Shown in pieces: positions 1 through 9,078 of a DNA stretch of 41,200 nucleotides. Positions within the stretch are counted from its first letter, which is position 1; each line of letters opens with the position of its first letter. Origin of the DNA: Deltaproteobacteria bacterium (GTDB taxonomy: Bacteria > UBA10199 > JACPAL01); the NCBI GenBank assembly GCA_016180845.1, contig JACPAK010000010.1, positions 1-41,200 on the forward strand. Direction: 5' to 3'. The position numbers and the translations under genes are program-made. The notes beneath the pieces were generated by a model, which was given only the letters and a program-made list of their open reading frames with translations, searched no databases and was not told the origin of the DNA.

Positions 1-797
<797 letters not shown>

Positions 798-924
798 AAT
801 TTTTAACTGTTGCCCCTCACCGCCTCCTGGCAACGCGTTCCTTTTTGAGGTTCGCTTCAGGATTTGATTGAGAGGCTGGAGTTTGCAAAAAAATTTCTGG
901 GTCCCAATTGGTCTATCTATCTAG

Positions 925-937
925 TTTTCAAAGAGCG
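925..937 (-). promoter_or_regulatory. boxA-like antitermination element in the 16S leader
   Basis: The minus strand reads CGCTCTTTGAAAA, close to the known boxA core TGCTCTTTAACA. It sits about 130 bases upstream of the 16S 5' end, where Nus-factor loading sites of rRNA operons normally lie. The call rests on motif and position only. Confidence 0.55.
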
Positions 938-954
938 AAGAAAAAGGCGTCATC

Positions 955-983
955 GTGTAGCAAGAAAAATGCTGAAATGTCAA
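955..983 (-). promoter_or_regulatory. candidate rRNA promoter P2
   Basis: On the minus strand a perfect -35 (TTGACA, 978-983) is followed after 17 bases by a poor -10 (CTACAC, or TACACG with 18 bases). It lies just upstream of the boxA-like element. The -35 and the location are good but the -10 is weak, so this may be a secondary promoter. Confidence 0.4.
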
Positions 984-1044
984 ATAGTTCTCTCTTTATA
1001 GCCACATTATTTGCTTTTCAAGAGACCCCCCGAGCAAGCTAGCG

Positions 1045-1072
1045 ATATTACGGCGTTTTTTTTTTAAGTCAA
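1045..1072 (-). promoter_or_regulatory. candidate rRNA promoter P1 overlapping the tyrS stop codon
   Basis: The minus strand has TTGACT (1067-1072), a 16-base A-rich spacer and TAATAT (1045-1050), followed by a GC-rich stretch beginning CGCTAGC. A GC-rich discriminator is typical of stringently controlled rRNA promoters. The -35 overlaps the TGA stop of tyrS, so the rRNA operon starts inside the end of the tyrS gene. Confidence 0.5.
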
Positions 1073-2277
1073 GGAGTGTTCTTGAGAATGATCTTATTAA
1101 ACCAGCGTGCGCCAGCCTGAACCAGATATTCACCGGGAAGTTCAAGGCGATAATGGATGTCGGTCACCTTTTGATTATTAACGCGAACCGCTCCCTGACC
1201 GATGAGTTGCCGGATATGGCTCTTGCTCTTGAAACCACCACACTGAGACAAAATGTTTACGAGTGAGTCGCCTGTTTCTATTTTAGTTTGTGAGATGTTC
1301 GAGGGGAGTTCTTTTTTTGAAAATATTTTCTCAAATTCCTGAGCAGCGTTTTCGGCGACACTTGAATTATGAAAACGAGCGACAATTTCCACGGCCAAAT
1401 TCTTCTTGGCCTCCTTGGGATGAAATGTTCCGGCCCGCACCTCCTCTCTTAATTTTTGAATCTCTGAAAGTGGCTTCTGAGAAAGCAACTCGTAGTAATT
1501 CCACATCAGATTATCGGAAACGGACATGATCTTCCCAAACATTTCCTCCGGCGACTCCGCAATCCCGATCGCATTTCCATAAGACTTACTCATTTTCTGT
1601 ACACCATCCGTACCGACCAGGAGCGGAAGTGTCATCACGACTTGGGGTTCTTGTTTGGCGTCTCTTTGGAGGTCTCGTCCCACGAGAAGATTAAACTTTT
1701 GGTCCGTTCCACCCAATTCAACATCAGCCTTCACTTCAACAGAATCTTGCCCTTGCAATAAGGGATAAAGAAATTCATGCAAACTAATCGGCAGGTCACT
1801 TTTGTATCTCTTCTCAAAATCATCCCGTTCAAGCATTCTGGAAACTGTTTTTTTGGCGGCAAGACGGATGAGGTCGGTCGCAACCATTTTTCCCAACCAT
1901 TCAGAGTTGTAAACAGCCTTCGTCTTCGCTTGATCCAAAATTTTGAAAACCTGATCTTCGTAAGTTTTTACATTGTGGCGGATTTGTTCGGTGCTAAGTG
2001 GCGGACGCGTTTCATTCCTCCCCGATGGATCACCGATCATCGCGGTATAATCGCCGATGATAAAAATAACTTCGTGGCCCAGATCCTGAAACTGTTTCAT
2101 CTTCTGCAAGAGAACGGTATGTCCCAAATGAAGATCAGGCGAGGTTGGATCAAAGCCCGCCTTGACCCGAAGCGGTTTGCCTTTTTTTAATTTGGCCAAA
2201 AGCTCTTCTTCGGAAATGATCTCGACGATACCGCGTTTCAGGATACTTAACTCCTCTTGTGGAGTCATGCCCGGCAT
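1069..2277 (-). CDS. tyrS: tyrosyl-tRNA synthetase
   Basis: Class I aminoacyl-tRNA synthetase that charges tRNA-Tyr with tyrosine in the cytoplasm. The 402-residue length fits the bacterial family. The ATP-binding HIGH motif appears as HLGH (residues 50-53) and the second signature as KMSKS (228-232). LGGTDQKFN (about 188-196) is the conserved core stretch. Residues about 335-395 form the C-terminal S4 RNA-binding domain ([17 protein letters not shown]). A second in-frame ATG three codons downstream ([13 protein letters not shown]) is equally possible as start, since neither has a clear ribosome binding site. It is the last gene of a minus-strand run and its stop overlaps a candidate rRNA promoter. 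Confidence 0.96.
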   Translation of the reverse strand: MPGMTPQEELSILKRGIVEIISEEELLAKLKKGKPLRVKAGFDPTSPDLHLGHTVLLQKMKQFQDLGHEVIFIIGDYTAMIGDPSGRNETRPPLSTEQIRHNVKTYEDQVFKILDQAKTKAVYNSEWLGKMVATDLIRLAAKKTVSRMLERDDFEKRYKSDLPISLHEFLYPLLQGQDSVEVKADVELGGTDQKFNLLVGRDLQRDAKQEPQVVMTLPLLVGTDGVQKMSKSYGNAIGIAESPEEMFGKIMSVSDNLMWNYYELLSQKPLSEIQKLREEVRAGTFHPKEAKKNLAVEIVARFHNSSVAENAAQEFEKIFSKKELPSNISQTKIETGDSLVNILSQCGGFKSKSHIRQLIGQGAVRVNNQKVTDIHYRLELPGEYLVQAGARWFNKIILKNTP

Positions 2278-2355
2278 TTAACCCACCACATATATTTCGC
2301 AACCTATTTTGCCAAGACTCCCATCGAGTCATGGGGTCAATGATTGGAAATTTCA

Positions 2356-4698
2356 CTATAAAGAAGGGGTTTCAGGCGTGTCCGGATCTCCTCCTGCCCC
2401 GCCGCCAGGGACAGTTGGTGTGCTACAACGGCACAATGGAGGTTCCCGAAATCCGCAAACCAGTTCCTGAGGGGGTGGACAAGGGGTGGCATGTATCCCT
2501 TCAATATCATCGGGACAGGCGCGTCCCCCTCTGCTGCAGTAAAGTTGCATCGGTGACTCAGCGCCGGATGCCGATTCTCTATAAATGGCACAGTTACAAG
2601 CCGGATGGGGAGTGCCATTCAGGCAAAAGTCGGGGGGGTCTTCCCGATTTCCGCGGCAAAATTCCTCGGCCTGTTGAAATTGATCCTTTGGAATCCCCCC
2701 GTTCCAATTCATACATTGTATCAAGGGGCTGGACTTATACAAAACGTCTCCCACGGCCCCACCCCCCTCATCGTTCGGATAAATTTGGGGCCCTACCGGG
2801 TTTGGTGGGGAAGGCGGAGGATGAAGTCTGGATAAAACCGGACCGCTAGTACAGCCGACCAGATCGGCAAAGCGCTGGGCCGCGGCGCTACAGTTTTCAC
2901 CACTGCCGGCACCGGGGCCATCGGGTGCAGTATCATTATGGAGACTAGCTGCCCGATCACAGTCCAGGCCGTGTTCATGACAATTGCGTAAATAAGTTTC
3001 TGGCCTACAATCTGCATCTCCACTCAATCCCGAAATACGGCATTGTTCTGCGTAAATATCTGCATGAGTTCCCATTGTTTCTTTGCGGCCAAGGATCTCG
3101 TCAGCCCGATGATCAACTTCGTGTACAACGTACCCAGTAAAAAATTGTGCGTCATTTGAAGTGGTATTTGGACTCGATAGATTATCAACATTGACATAAA
3201 TATCATCTCTGCCATCTTTGGAGGTCCCGCGAACATTGCAAGCACCAACGCCAGGACATGGTGATTCTCTCGCGCTGACAAGATTGATTCTCGCCTCTCT
3301 CGCGGCTCGGTTTTGAGCAGCCCTGACTCTACCGGCACAAGTCAGATCACCTGGCCGGCAAATGTCACTTATTCTCTGATTGACATGATCTTCTCTTAGC
3401 GACTCGCAGGCACGGCTGTTAATATCATTTCCATGAGCTCGTCTACACTCTCGGCGATCCCCGGTGCAATGCGCCCAGCCACTGCTATCCACCGGTCTGC
3501 ACGGAAGAGGATCATCTCTAATTACTTCAGTGGATGAGCCATCGGTCAACGAACATTCCGGATCGGTAATGCCGGGGATCTGGGAATCGATCAATCGTTG
3601 GTCCCGCGCCTGCTGGACGCATATCTCAACCGTATTGACAAGGGCCCTCGCCGGTTGTTGGCTCGCCATCTGGCGTGCCGCACTCATGAAGCAGGACCGT
3701 GCACTGGGAATTGAAGCGGAGAGGCTGTTCATCAGACCTTTCCCTAATCTTCCGCTACACCCCATCTGCCTCGCCGTCTGTTCATCCACTTGGGCCAACT
3801 GACCCGAGAGTGTGTCTGTATTGAGTCTCTGCTCCGGGTTCGCTGACGAGTCCTGCTGATTTTGTTGAGGAGGCTCCGTTTGTGCCGTTCCCGCCACGGG
3901 GGGTTGTCGCTGGTTGAAACAGATCTCTTCCATATCGGGATTGCAAAGAAAGGCTGAAGTTCCCCCCATGGACTGGGCAAGATCGCAGACGGAACTCGGG
4001 GTATCGCCAAACCTCATCCGCTCCGGATAGATCAGGGAAAGGGTGGCCAGGTAAATAGATCGGACTGTGGTCCGCCGGCCACTTAGCAGAATGGTATTTT
4101 CATCATGCCTTTCAAGGGTGTTTCTCCAGACATTATAGATCCAAAAACCGTTGTCGCCCGGCCAGCTCGCTGCTGCCTTGAGTACGGCTGCCTTATGTTT
4201 TTTGGCCCTTTCCTGCAGGATCGATTCGAAGCTCAACAGGTCGGCGACGTGAAGGGCCGGATTGAGCAGGGACTGAACGCACTCATTTTGTTTCTGTTTG
4301 ATACAATAGTCCAGTTGCCGGGATAGAGCGGCATCAAGAAATCGAATGGTATTTTTATCAACGTATCGGGACCACTCGACGAATTGATAAAATTTTTCAA
4401 AGGTCTTCACCGTGTTCCCTTCACGGAAATATCGGAAGTAGTCATGAAGGATCTTGTCTTCCGTCAATGAAAAGTCAGGAACTCCTCTTTGCTTGGCAAA
4501 TTTGGGCATGATCGAAAAAATCTCCGATCCGAAGATCGACTGAAGTTCCACGACGTTTTTTTGGAAATTGCTCTCCCAAGTAGTTGCCAAGGGGGGCTTC
4601 TTTTTTGAGCGAGCCAACTTAAAGTGATTTTTGGAGAAAACCCCTTGGGGGAGGAGGAGCAGGAATGTAATCGCCAGAGCTAAAAGAATCCGAGGCAC
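2356..4698 (-). CDS. exported cysteine-rich protein with HExxH motif (putative zinc metalloprotease)
   Basis: A 780-residue protein of no family I recognise. It starts at GTG with a signal peptide (hydrophobic residues 5-20, probable cleavage near residue 22). Residues 25-260 look helical. A Q/P-rich linker follows (about 262-290), and the rest is rich in cysteine. The stretch VVHEVDHRADE has HEVDH at 526-530, which fits the HExxH zinc-binding motif of zincins; Glu551 is a possible third ligand. The C-terminus is a proline/glycine/cysteine-rich tail ending in a DTPETP stretch. HExxH also occurs by chance, so protease activity is inference. The gene lies between ymdB and tyrS, which are often close neighbours, so it looks like an accessory insertion. 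A sequence resembling a -24/-12 promoter upstream lacks the essential GG. Confidence 0.75.
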   Translation of the reverse strand: MPRILLALAITFLLLLPQGVFSKNHFKLARSKKKPPLATTWESNFQKNVVELQSIFGSEIFSIMPKFAKQRGVPDFSLTEDKILHDYFRYFREGNTVKTFEKFYQFVEWSRYVDKNTIRFLDAALSRQLDYCIKQKQNECVQSLLNPALHVADLLSFESILQERAKKHKAAVLKAAASWPGDNGFWIYNVWRNTLERHDENTILLSGRRTTVRSIYLATLSLIYPERMRFGDTPSSVCDLAQSMGGTSAFLCNPDMEEICFNQRQPPVAGTAQTEPPQQNQQDSSANPEQRLNTDTLSGQLAQVDEQTARQMGCSGRLGKGLMNSLSASIPSARSCFMSAARQMASQQPARALVNTVEICVQQARDQRLIDSQIPGITDPECSLTDGSSTEVIRDDPLPCRPVDSSGWAHCTGDRRECRRAHGNDINSRACESLREDHVNQRISDICRPGDLTCAGRVRAAQNRAAREARINLVSARESPCPGVGACNVRGTSKDGRDDIYVNVDNLSSPNTTSNDAQFFTGYVVHEVDHRADEILGRKETMGTHADIYAEQCRISGLSGDADCRPETYLRNCHEHGLDCDRAASLHNDTAPDGPGAGSGENCSAAAQRFADLVGCTSGPVLSRLHPPPSPPNPVGPQIYPNDEGGGAVGDVLYKSSPLIQCMNWNGGIPKDQFQQAEEFCRGNREDPPDFCLNGTPHPACNCAIYRESASGAESPMQLYCSRGGRACPDDIEGIHATPCPPPQELVCGFREPPLCRCSTPTVPGGGAGGDPDTPETPSL

Positions 4699-4777
4699 TA
4701 CGCTGAATGATATAGCTTGAGGGTGAGCAAAACAAGTGGAATATTCGTGAGTGGCTAAGAAATTCTCTCATAAATTC

Positions 4778-5386
4778 TCAATATCTTTTTCGCCTTCCCC
4801 TTTTGGACCTTGCCTTGAGCAGCTTTTCCAAATCCTTGTAAATCTCCGGCATCTCCAAAACCCTGGCAAATTCCCTCACCCAGTATTGGACTCTTTTTAA
4901 ATCCATGTCGGGATTAAGGGGTAGAATTCCCTCGATATCCGCAATGTCTCGCGGCCGATGGGCGACCGCTTTCATGATCACGAGATCCTCGGGCGAAGGA
5001 GTCGGAATTTTAAGATCGTCAATGCTCACATCTGTCTTCCGTTCCAAGGCTTCTTCCTGAAATGGAAGATCCGCAAAAGATATGTCAATCTTGATCCGAC
5101 TCTCTTTATGTTCCAGAAGCAAAACGCGCCGCCGTCTTGCAAACTCAAAGGCACCCGAGAGGCGAGGTAAAAAATCAGAATTGAGGATTTTTTTGAAGAA
5201 TTCTTCCTGCTGGTCACCCTTCAAGAGAACAAGGCCGTCGATGTCCTGCGTCGCCCTGGGCTTTCCGACGAGCGATACGGCTATTCCCCCAATGATCATA
5301 TGGGGAAATCGAGCATTTCGAAAAAACGAGAGAAGATCGCGCAATGTCTCCCAAAAGGGTTTTAACCACTCTTCAGTTTTAACCAA
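4778..5386 (-). CDS. nucleotidyltransferase-fold protein
   Basis: A 202-residue protein of the nucleotidyltransferase superfamily, similar in layout to AbiEii/DUF6036-type proteins. The signature GGIAVSLVGKPRATQDID (residues about 33-50) contains the Gly-Gly helix and the D-x-D metal-binding pair. KIDISFAD supplies the expected third acidic residue. The start is TTG, preceded by GGGAGAG at good spacing. It overlaps the 3' end of the small upstream gene by 8 bases, so the two are translationally coupled. Many such pairs behave as toxin-antitoxin or defence modules, but nothing here shows the substrate. The C-terminus is very basic (SKRGRRKRY). Confidence 0.8.
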   Translation of the reverse strand: MVKTEEWLKPFWETLRDLLSFFRNARFPHMIIGGIAVSLVGKPRATQDIDGLVLLKGDQQEEFFKKILNSDFLPRLSGAFEFARRRRVLLLEHKESRIKIDISFADLPFQEEALERKTDVSIDDLKIPTPSPEDLVIMKAVAHRPRDIADIEGILPLNPDMDLKRVQYWVREFARVLEMPEIYKDLEKLLKARSKRGRRKRY

Positions 5387-5609
5387 CCGTTCTCTCCCGA
5401 AGTTTCAGCCACCGATCTCTCACCAAAGAGGTCTCATCTGCCCGACCCTCTCGAGAAACAAGCCTTAGGGCAAAACCCATCATCCGGACACATTGAATCA
5501 ATTTTTCCCGTAATGGAGTTCTTCTCATCTCATCAATCTCAAACTGATTGACCTCTTCAAATCGCGCTAAAAAGGCCTTTGCTTCCTTCGGAGTCATTTT
5601 TCTTTTCAT
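5379..5609 (-). CDS. small helical partner of the nucleotidyltransferase
   Basis: A 76-residue protein with an ATG start and AGG upstream. It is charged and predicted helical (TPKEAKAFLARFEEVNQFEI, then a conserved-looking RDRWLKLRE tail). Similar short proteins accompany nucleotidyltransferase genes in other bacteria as I recall, but no function is established. Its stop overlaps the start of the nucleotidyltransferase, giving a two-gene unit. It could act as antitoxin or regulator of its neighbour; that is inference from gene order and size. Confidence 0.65.
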   Translation of the reverse strand: MKRKMTPKEAKAFLARFEEVNQFEIDEMRRTPLREKLIQCVRMMGFALRLVSREGRADETSLVRDRWLKLRERTVG

Positions 5610-5652
5610 GAACCTACATTACCACACTAACTTGGGAAAAGCTACGGTCACC

Positions 5653-6441
5653 TTATAGGGAAACTCTTTCCTGAATCCTCAATATCTTTTTCGCCTTGCC
5701 GGTTCGTTCATCAACGTCAATCAGGACGGCGGAAAGTCGCGCATCGCCCGTTCCGACAACAAATTTCTCCGGAAGACGGGTCGTAAATTTTCGAATCGCC
5801 ACATCCTTATCAAGACCGATCACTGAGCGATAAGGACCGGACATCCCGACATCTGTGATGTAAGCGGTTCCATTTGGCAGAATCTCCTCATCAGCGGTCG
5901 GGACATGTGTATGCGTCCCTACAACAGCAGCAACACGCCCATCCAGATACCATCCCATTGCCCGCTTCTCGCTGGTCGCCTCAGCGTGCATATCCACAAC
6001 AAAGATCTCGGCCCTCCCCTTCCATTTCTCTAACTCTCGATCCACCGCCTCAAACGGCGAACCGATCGCATTCCCCATCAAGACCTGTCCTTCCAAACTG
6101 ATCACAACGACTCGAATCCCTGCATAAACCTCAAAGATCAAAGAGCCCTCGCCGGGTGCTTTCGTTGGATAATTCGCAGGCCGCATCAGTATCTTGGAAT
6201 TAGCAATGTAAGAAACAATTTCCCTCTGATCCCAGATATGATTTCCGGCGGTGCAGGCATTGACTCCCCATTGCTGAAACTCTTCGATCATTTTTGGAGT
6301 GACCCCCTTGCCGTGGGCCGCATTTTCGACATTAGCGACAACAAAATCGATTCCATGTTGCTGACGCAATAGAGGAAGCTTTTCCTTCACTGCCTGTCTT
6401 CCCGGTTCTCCGAAAACATCACCAATAAAGAGGATTTTCAT
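5653..6441 (-). CDS. ymdB: YmdB-family metallophosphoesterase (TIGR00282 type)
   Basis: A 262-residue calcineurin-like phosphoesterase. Metal-binding motifs are in order: GDVFGEPGR (residues 7-15), NVENAAHGKG (about 37-46), GNHIWDQ (about 66-72), DMHAEATSEK (about 150) and GTHTHVPTAD (about 175). Family members hydrolyse 2',3'-cyclic nucleotides and cyclic-AMP in Bacillus. It begins two bases after the stop of rny and is clearly co-transcribed with it, as in many bacteria where the RNase Y and YmdB genes are adjacent. Size and motifs are normal. Confidence 0.93.
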   Translation of the reverse strand: MKILFIGDVFGEPGRQAVKEKLPLLRQQHGIDFVVANVENAAHGKGVTPKMIEEFQQWGVNACTAGNHIWDQREIVSYIANSKILMRPANYPTKAPGEGSLIFEVYAGIRVVVISLEGQVLMGNAIGSPFEAVDRELEKWKGRAEIFVVDMHAEATSEKRAMGWYLDGRVAAVVGTHTHVPTADEEILPNGTAYITDVGMSGPYRSVIGLDKDVAIRKFTTRLPEKFVVGTGDARLSAVLIDVDERTGKAKKILRIQERVSL

Positions 6442-6443
6442 AT

Positions 6444-8006
6444 TTATTTTGCGTAAGTAACGGCTCGTGTTTCCCGAATCACAGTCACCTTGATCTGGCC
6501 GGGATAAGTCAGTTCCTTTTCAATCTGTTTCGCAATGTCACGACAAATAAGATTCGCCATGTCATCATTCACCTTTCCAGGTTGGACCATGACGCGTAGC
6601 TCACGTCCTGCCTGAATCGCATACGCCTTCTCGATATTGTCAAATGACGTTGCAATCCGTTCCAGATCTTCAAGTCGTTTTACATACGCCTCTGCTTGTT
6701 CCATGCGGGCCCCTGGCCTGGCGCCTGAAAGGGCATCCGCCGCCTCCACCAAATGATCCAGAACAGACTCCTGAGGAATATCCTCATGGTGGGCCCAGAT
6801 CCCATGAACCACCTCGGCAGGTTCGCCATATTTTTTCGCAACTTCACCTCCGATGACCGCATGAGAGCCCTCAATTTCGTGGGTGAGTGCCTTGCCAATG
6901 TCATGGAGAAGGCCTGCCCGGCGTGCAATCTTCTGGTTGAGTCCAAGCTCTGCCCCCATCATCCCACAGAGAAAACCAACCTCAATAGAATGTCTCAAGA
7001 CATTTTGGGCATAACTGTAACGGAACTTGAGACTCCCCAAAAGTTTCACGATTTCAGGATGAACCCCATGGATATCCAGTTCAAACAACGCCGCCTGGCC
7101 CGCTTCCCGAATTCCCTTTTCAACTTCCTGTGTTACCTTTGTTAACGTCTCTTCAATCCTCGCGGGATGGATGCGCCCATCCTGCAGGAGACGTTCAAGG
7201 GCAACCCTCGCAATCTCTCGTCGAACCGGATTGTGTGAAGAAAGGACAACCGCTCCCGGTGTCTCATCAATAATCAAATCAACTCCGGTCAGCGCTTCCA
7301 GTGTCCGAATATTCCTCCCCTCTCGACCGATAATTCTCCCCTTCATATCATCGCTCGGCAATTTTACAGTGCTGACGGTAGACTCTTGAACCCACTCCCC
7401 TGCCAAACGTTCGACCGCCAAACTGATTATTTTTTTTGCTTTTTGTTCCGAAGAGTCCTTGATTTCGTCTTCTATCTGCTTCGCTTTTTTTGCCGCATCA
7501 TGACGAACCTCAGACAAAAATTCATCCATAAGCATTTTTTTTGCCTGTTCCGAGCTAATGCCTGAAACTTTTTCGAGGGTCTTTCGGGTTTGATCCACCA
7601 AGGTCCCATATTCCTGCTCCTTCTGTTCTAGGACTTTTTTTCTCTCCCCCAAGCTCTGTTCCAGCCTCCGACTCTCCTGTTCTGTCCTATCCAGATCCGA
7701 GTGGCGCCGCTCCAGCCTTATTTCCAGACCTCTCAAATCTCTCTCCTGAATCTGGAGCTCCTGCATCTTGAGTTTATAATTCTCCTCAGTCTCCAACCTT
7801 CCTTTTAAAATCAGCTCCTTGGCAGAAGACTCGGCCTCTTTCTGAATACTTTTTGCCTTGACCTCTGCCTCTGCAATCAGATTGCGAATTCTCCCCGTCT
7901 GAGATCCGTCATCAAGAACTCCGGACCTTCTCCGACTCTTCAGGAAAAGAACCGTCCCAATAATAGAAACAAGAACCACAGCACCCAAAACAATAGCACT
8001 ATTCAT
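6444..8006 (-). CDS. rny: ribonuclease Y
   Basis: Membrane-anchored endoribonuclease that initiates mRNA decay. The 520-residue length is typical. One N-terminal membrane segment (residues about 3-22) is followed by a long Glu/Lys/Arg/Gln coiled coil (about 35-200). A KH RNA-binding domain follows with GRIIGREGRNIRTLEALTG (about 225-243), then an HD phosphohydrolase domain with LRHSIEVG and AGLLHDIGKA (about 335-375). The conserved end reads GQIKVTVIRETRAVTYAK. GAGGAGGAG lies seven bases before the ATG. It overlaps the folate cyclo-ligase gene by ATGA and precedes ymdB by two bases, so it sits in an operon. Confidence 0.96.
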   Translation of the reverse strand: MNSAIVLGAVVLVSIIGTVLFLKSRRRSGVLDDGSQTGRIRNLIAEAEVKAKSIQKEAESSAKELILKGRLETEENYKLKMQELQIQERDLRGLEIRLERRHSDLDRTEQESRRLEQSLGERKKVLEQKEQEYGTLVDQTRKTLEKVSGISSEQAKKMLMDEFLSEVRHDAAKKAKQIEDEIKDSSEQKAKKIISLAVERLAGEWVQESTVSTVKLPSDDMKGRIIGREGRNIRTLEALTGVDLIIDETPGAVVLSSHNPVRREIARVALERLLQDGRIHPARIEETLTKVTQEVEKGIREAGQAALFELDIHGVHPEIVKLLGSLKFRYSYAQNVLRHSIEVGFLCGMMGAELGLNQKIARRAGLLHDIGKALTHEIEGSHAVIGGEVAKKYGEPAEVVHGIWAHHEDIPQESVLDHLVEAADALSGARPGARMEQAEAYVKRLEDLERIATSFDNIEKAYAIQAGRELRVMVQPGKVNDDMANLICRDIAKQIEKELTYPGQIKVTVIRETRAVTYAK

Positions 8007-8554
8007 AGACTCCTCCTCATGATTCGCTTCTCACTCACGACAAAATCACAGGGGACATCATGTCCCCTCGATTCGAGATGGGGAATAATCTGGTGATCGT
8101 AAGCAAGACCGATTTTTAACCCCATGTATTTTTTTAAGGCACGATCATAGTAGCCCTTCCCAAAACCAACCCGAAAACCATCATGATCAAAGGCAATCCC
8201 AGGCACCAAGACACAATCAATCCCCTGAAGAGCGGAAGTTCCCACTTCTGGTTGGAAAACTCCCAAAGAACTCATCTCAAAGGAAGTCGTTTCAGAAAAG
8301 GGAACAAAAAACAGTTTGTTTCCGGAAACGCGTGGAAAAAAGATCTTTTTGCCTTGCCGTCTTGCCTCGAGGAAAATATCCCAAGGCCAAACCTCACCTT
8401 TTAAAGGGAAATAAAGCGCGAGAGACCGTGCCTTTTGAAAATAGGGCAAAGCACGAGAGCAAATCTTCTGGCTCCATTTTGAATAAAAAACATTTCCAAA
8501 CGAAGCCCTCTTCTTTAGATTTTTATGACGGATTTCAGTTTTTGAATAAAACAA
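8003..8554 (-). CDS. 5-formyltetrahydrofolate cyclo-ligase (MTHFS/YgfA family)
   Basis: A 183-residue enzyme that converts 5-formyl-THF to 5,10-methenyl-THF using ATP. The family signature GFRVGFGKGYYDRALK lies near residues 128-143, preceded by DCVLVPGIAFD. A basic N-terminal helix (EIRHKNLKKR) carries the usual start of the fold. The start is TTG at 8554; no ATG is available nearby, and the ribosome binding site is weak. The gene overlaps rny by four bases and follows a 6S RNA-like locus on the same strand. 6S RNA upstream of this family (ygfA) is the classic arrangement in proteobacteria. Confidence 0.9.
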   Translation of the reverse strand: MFYSKTEIRHKNLKKRASFGNVFYSKWSQKICSRALPYFQKARSLALYFPLKGEVWPWDIFLEARRQGKKIFFPRVSGNKLFFVPFSETTSFEMSSLGVFQPEVGTSALQGIDCVLVPGIAFDHDGFRVGFGKGYYDRALKKYMGLKIGLAYDHQIIPHLESRGHDVPCDFVVSEKRIMRRSL

Positions 8555-8712
8555 TCACTCACAGCAAGAAAGCAAGGGTGGAGATGGATCTCTCATGAGT
8601 TCTTGGAAAAAGCTCTTGTTGATAACAGAAAAAATCTTCATCTTCCTTGACTTAAAAGTAAACCCAACCCCTTAAAAATTAAAATTCCTTTCTTTCCTCA
8701 CTGCCTCCATAG

Positions 8713-8741
8713 ATCCTGTCTTTAGTAGTATAAGACAGGAT
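8713..8741. repeat. perfect 10-bp inverted repeat between the 6S-like RNA and the cyclo-ligase gene
   Basis: ATCCTGTCTT (8713-8722) and AAGACAGGAT (8732-8741) pair perfectly around a nine-base loop. On the minus strand no U-tract follows, so it is not a standard terminator for the RNA upstream of it. It may be a processing hairpin at the 3' side of the 6S-like RNA or a leader structure of the operon. Confidence 0.6.
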
Positions 8742-8744
8742 TTA

Positions 8745-8915
8745 AATCTTGCCCTGCGTTGCTTTAGTGAAGCAGGGCAACATTTATCCCCTATCTTGGC
8801 CGTGGAGATTGAGACTTAGAAAAACCCTAGTTCATCTAGGGGGGAACCGTATTACTGCTTTAGACTTCCCATTCTAGAAGCAATGGGCCTGCACACCACA
8901 GCAAGGGACAGTCCC
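8745..8915 (-). ncRNA. ssrS: probable 6S RNA
   Basis: The 524-base gap 8555-9078 contains a region that folds, on the minus strand, like 6S RNA. A long interrupted terminal stem pairs GTCC, TTGCT, TGGTG and GCAGG on the 5' side (8886-8909) with CCTGC, CACTA, AGCAA and GGGC on the 3' side (8751-8780). Inside is a large open region with a small 5'-side hairpin (CCCATT/AATGGG) and an apical hairpin (CCCTAG/CTAGGG). Two G-U pairs fit only the minus strand. The size of about 170 bases and the place just upstream of the YgfA-family gene match known 6S loci. 6S RNA binds housekeeping RNA polymerase in stationary phase. A possible -10 (TACGAT) lies at 8923-8928. Ends are approximate, and the fold was made by hand. 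Confidence 0.6.
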
Positions 8916-8998
8916 CAAAAAGATCGTACGGGTTTTTAAGACATCAACCTCTTCACGCGCCAGAGAGGGGAATGTCAAAGATCCAAGTTTCTGTTGAA

Positions 8999-9027
8999 AG
9001 AATAAAACTCACCACTTGGGGTGTCAA
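8999..9027 (-). promoter_or_regulatory. sigma-70-type promoter upstream of the 6S-like RNA and rny operon
   Basis: The minus strand has TTGACA (9022-9027), exactly 17 bases, then TATTCT (8999-9004). Transcription would start near 8992, run through the 6S-like RNA and then into the cyclo-ligase, rny and ymdB genes. It lies just after the end of the RNase R-like gene, so it could make this run independent. Confidence 0.6.
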
Positions 9028-9078
9028 GACGTTTACATGGAAAAATCGCACACCAAAGGGTTTGGACCAAAATGGCCC

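Noticed and set aside
4710-4760. TTCCAC-N5-TTGCT before the exported zincin at 4698
   Set aside because: The nearly invariant GG of the -24 element is missing, and there is no TGATAA dyad upstream.
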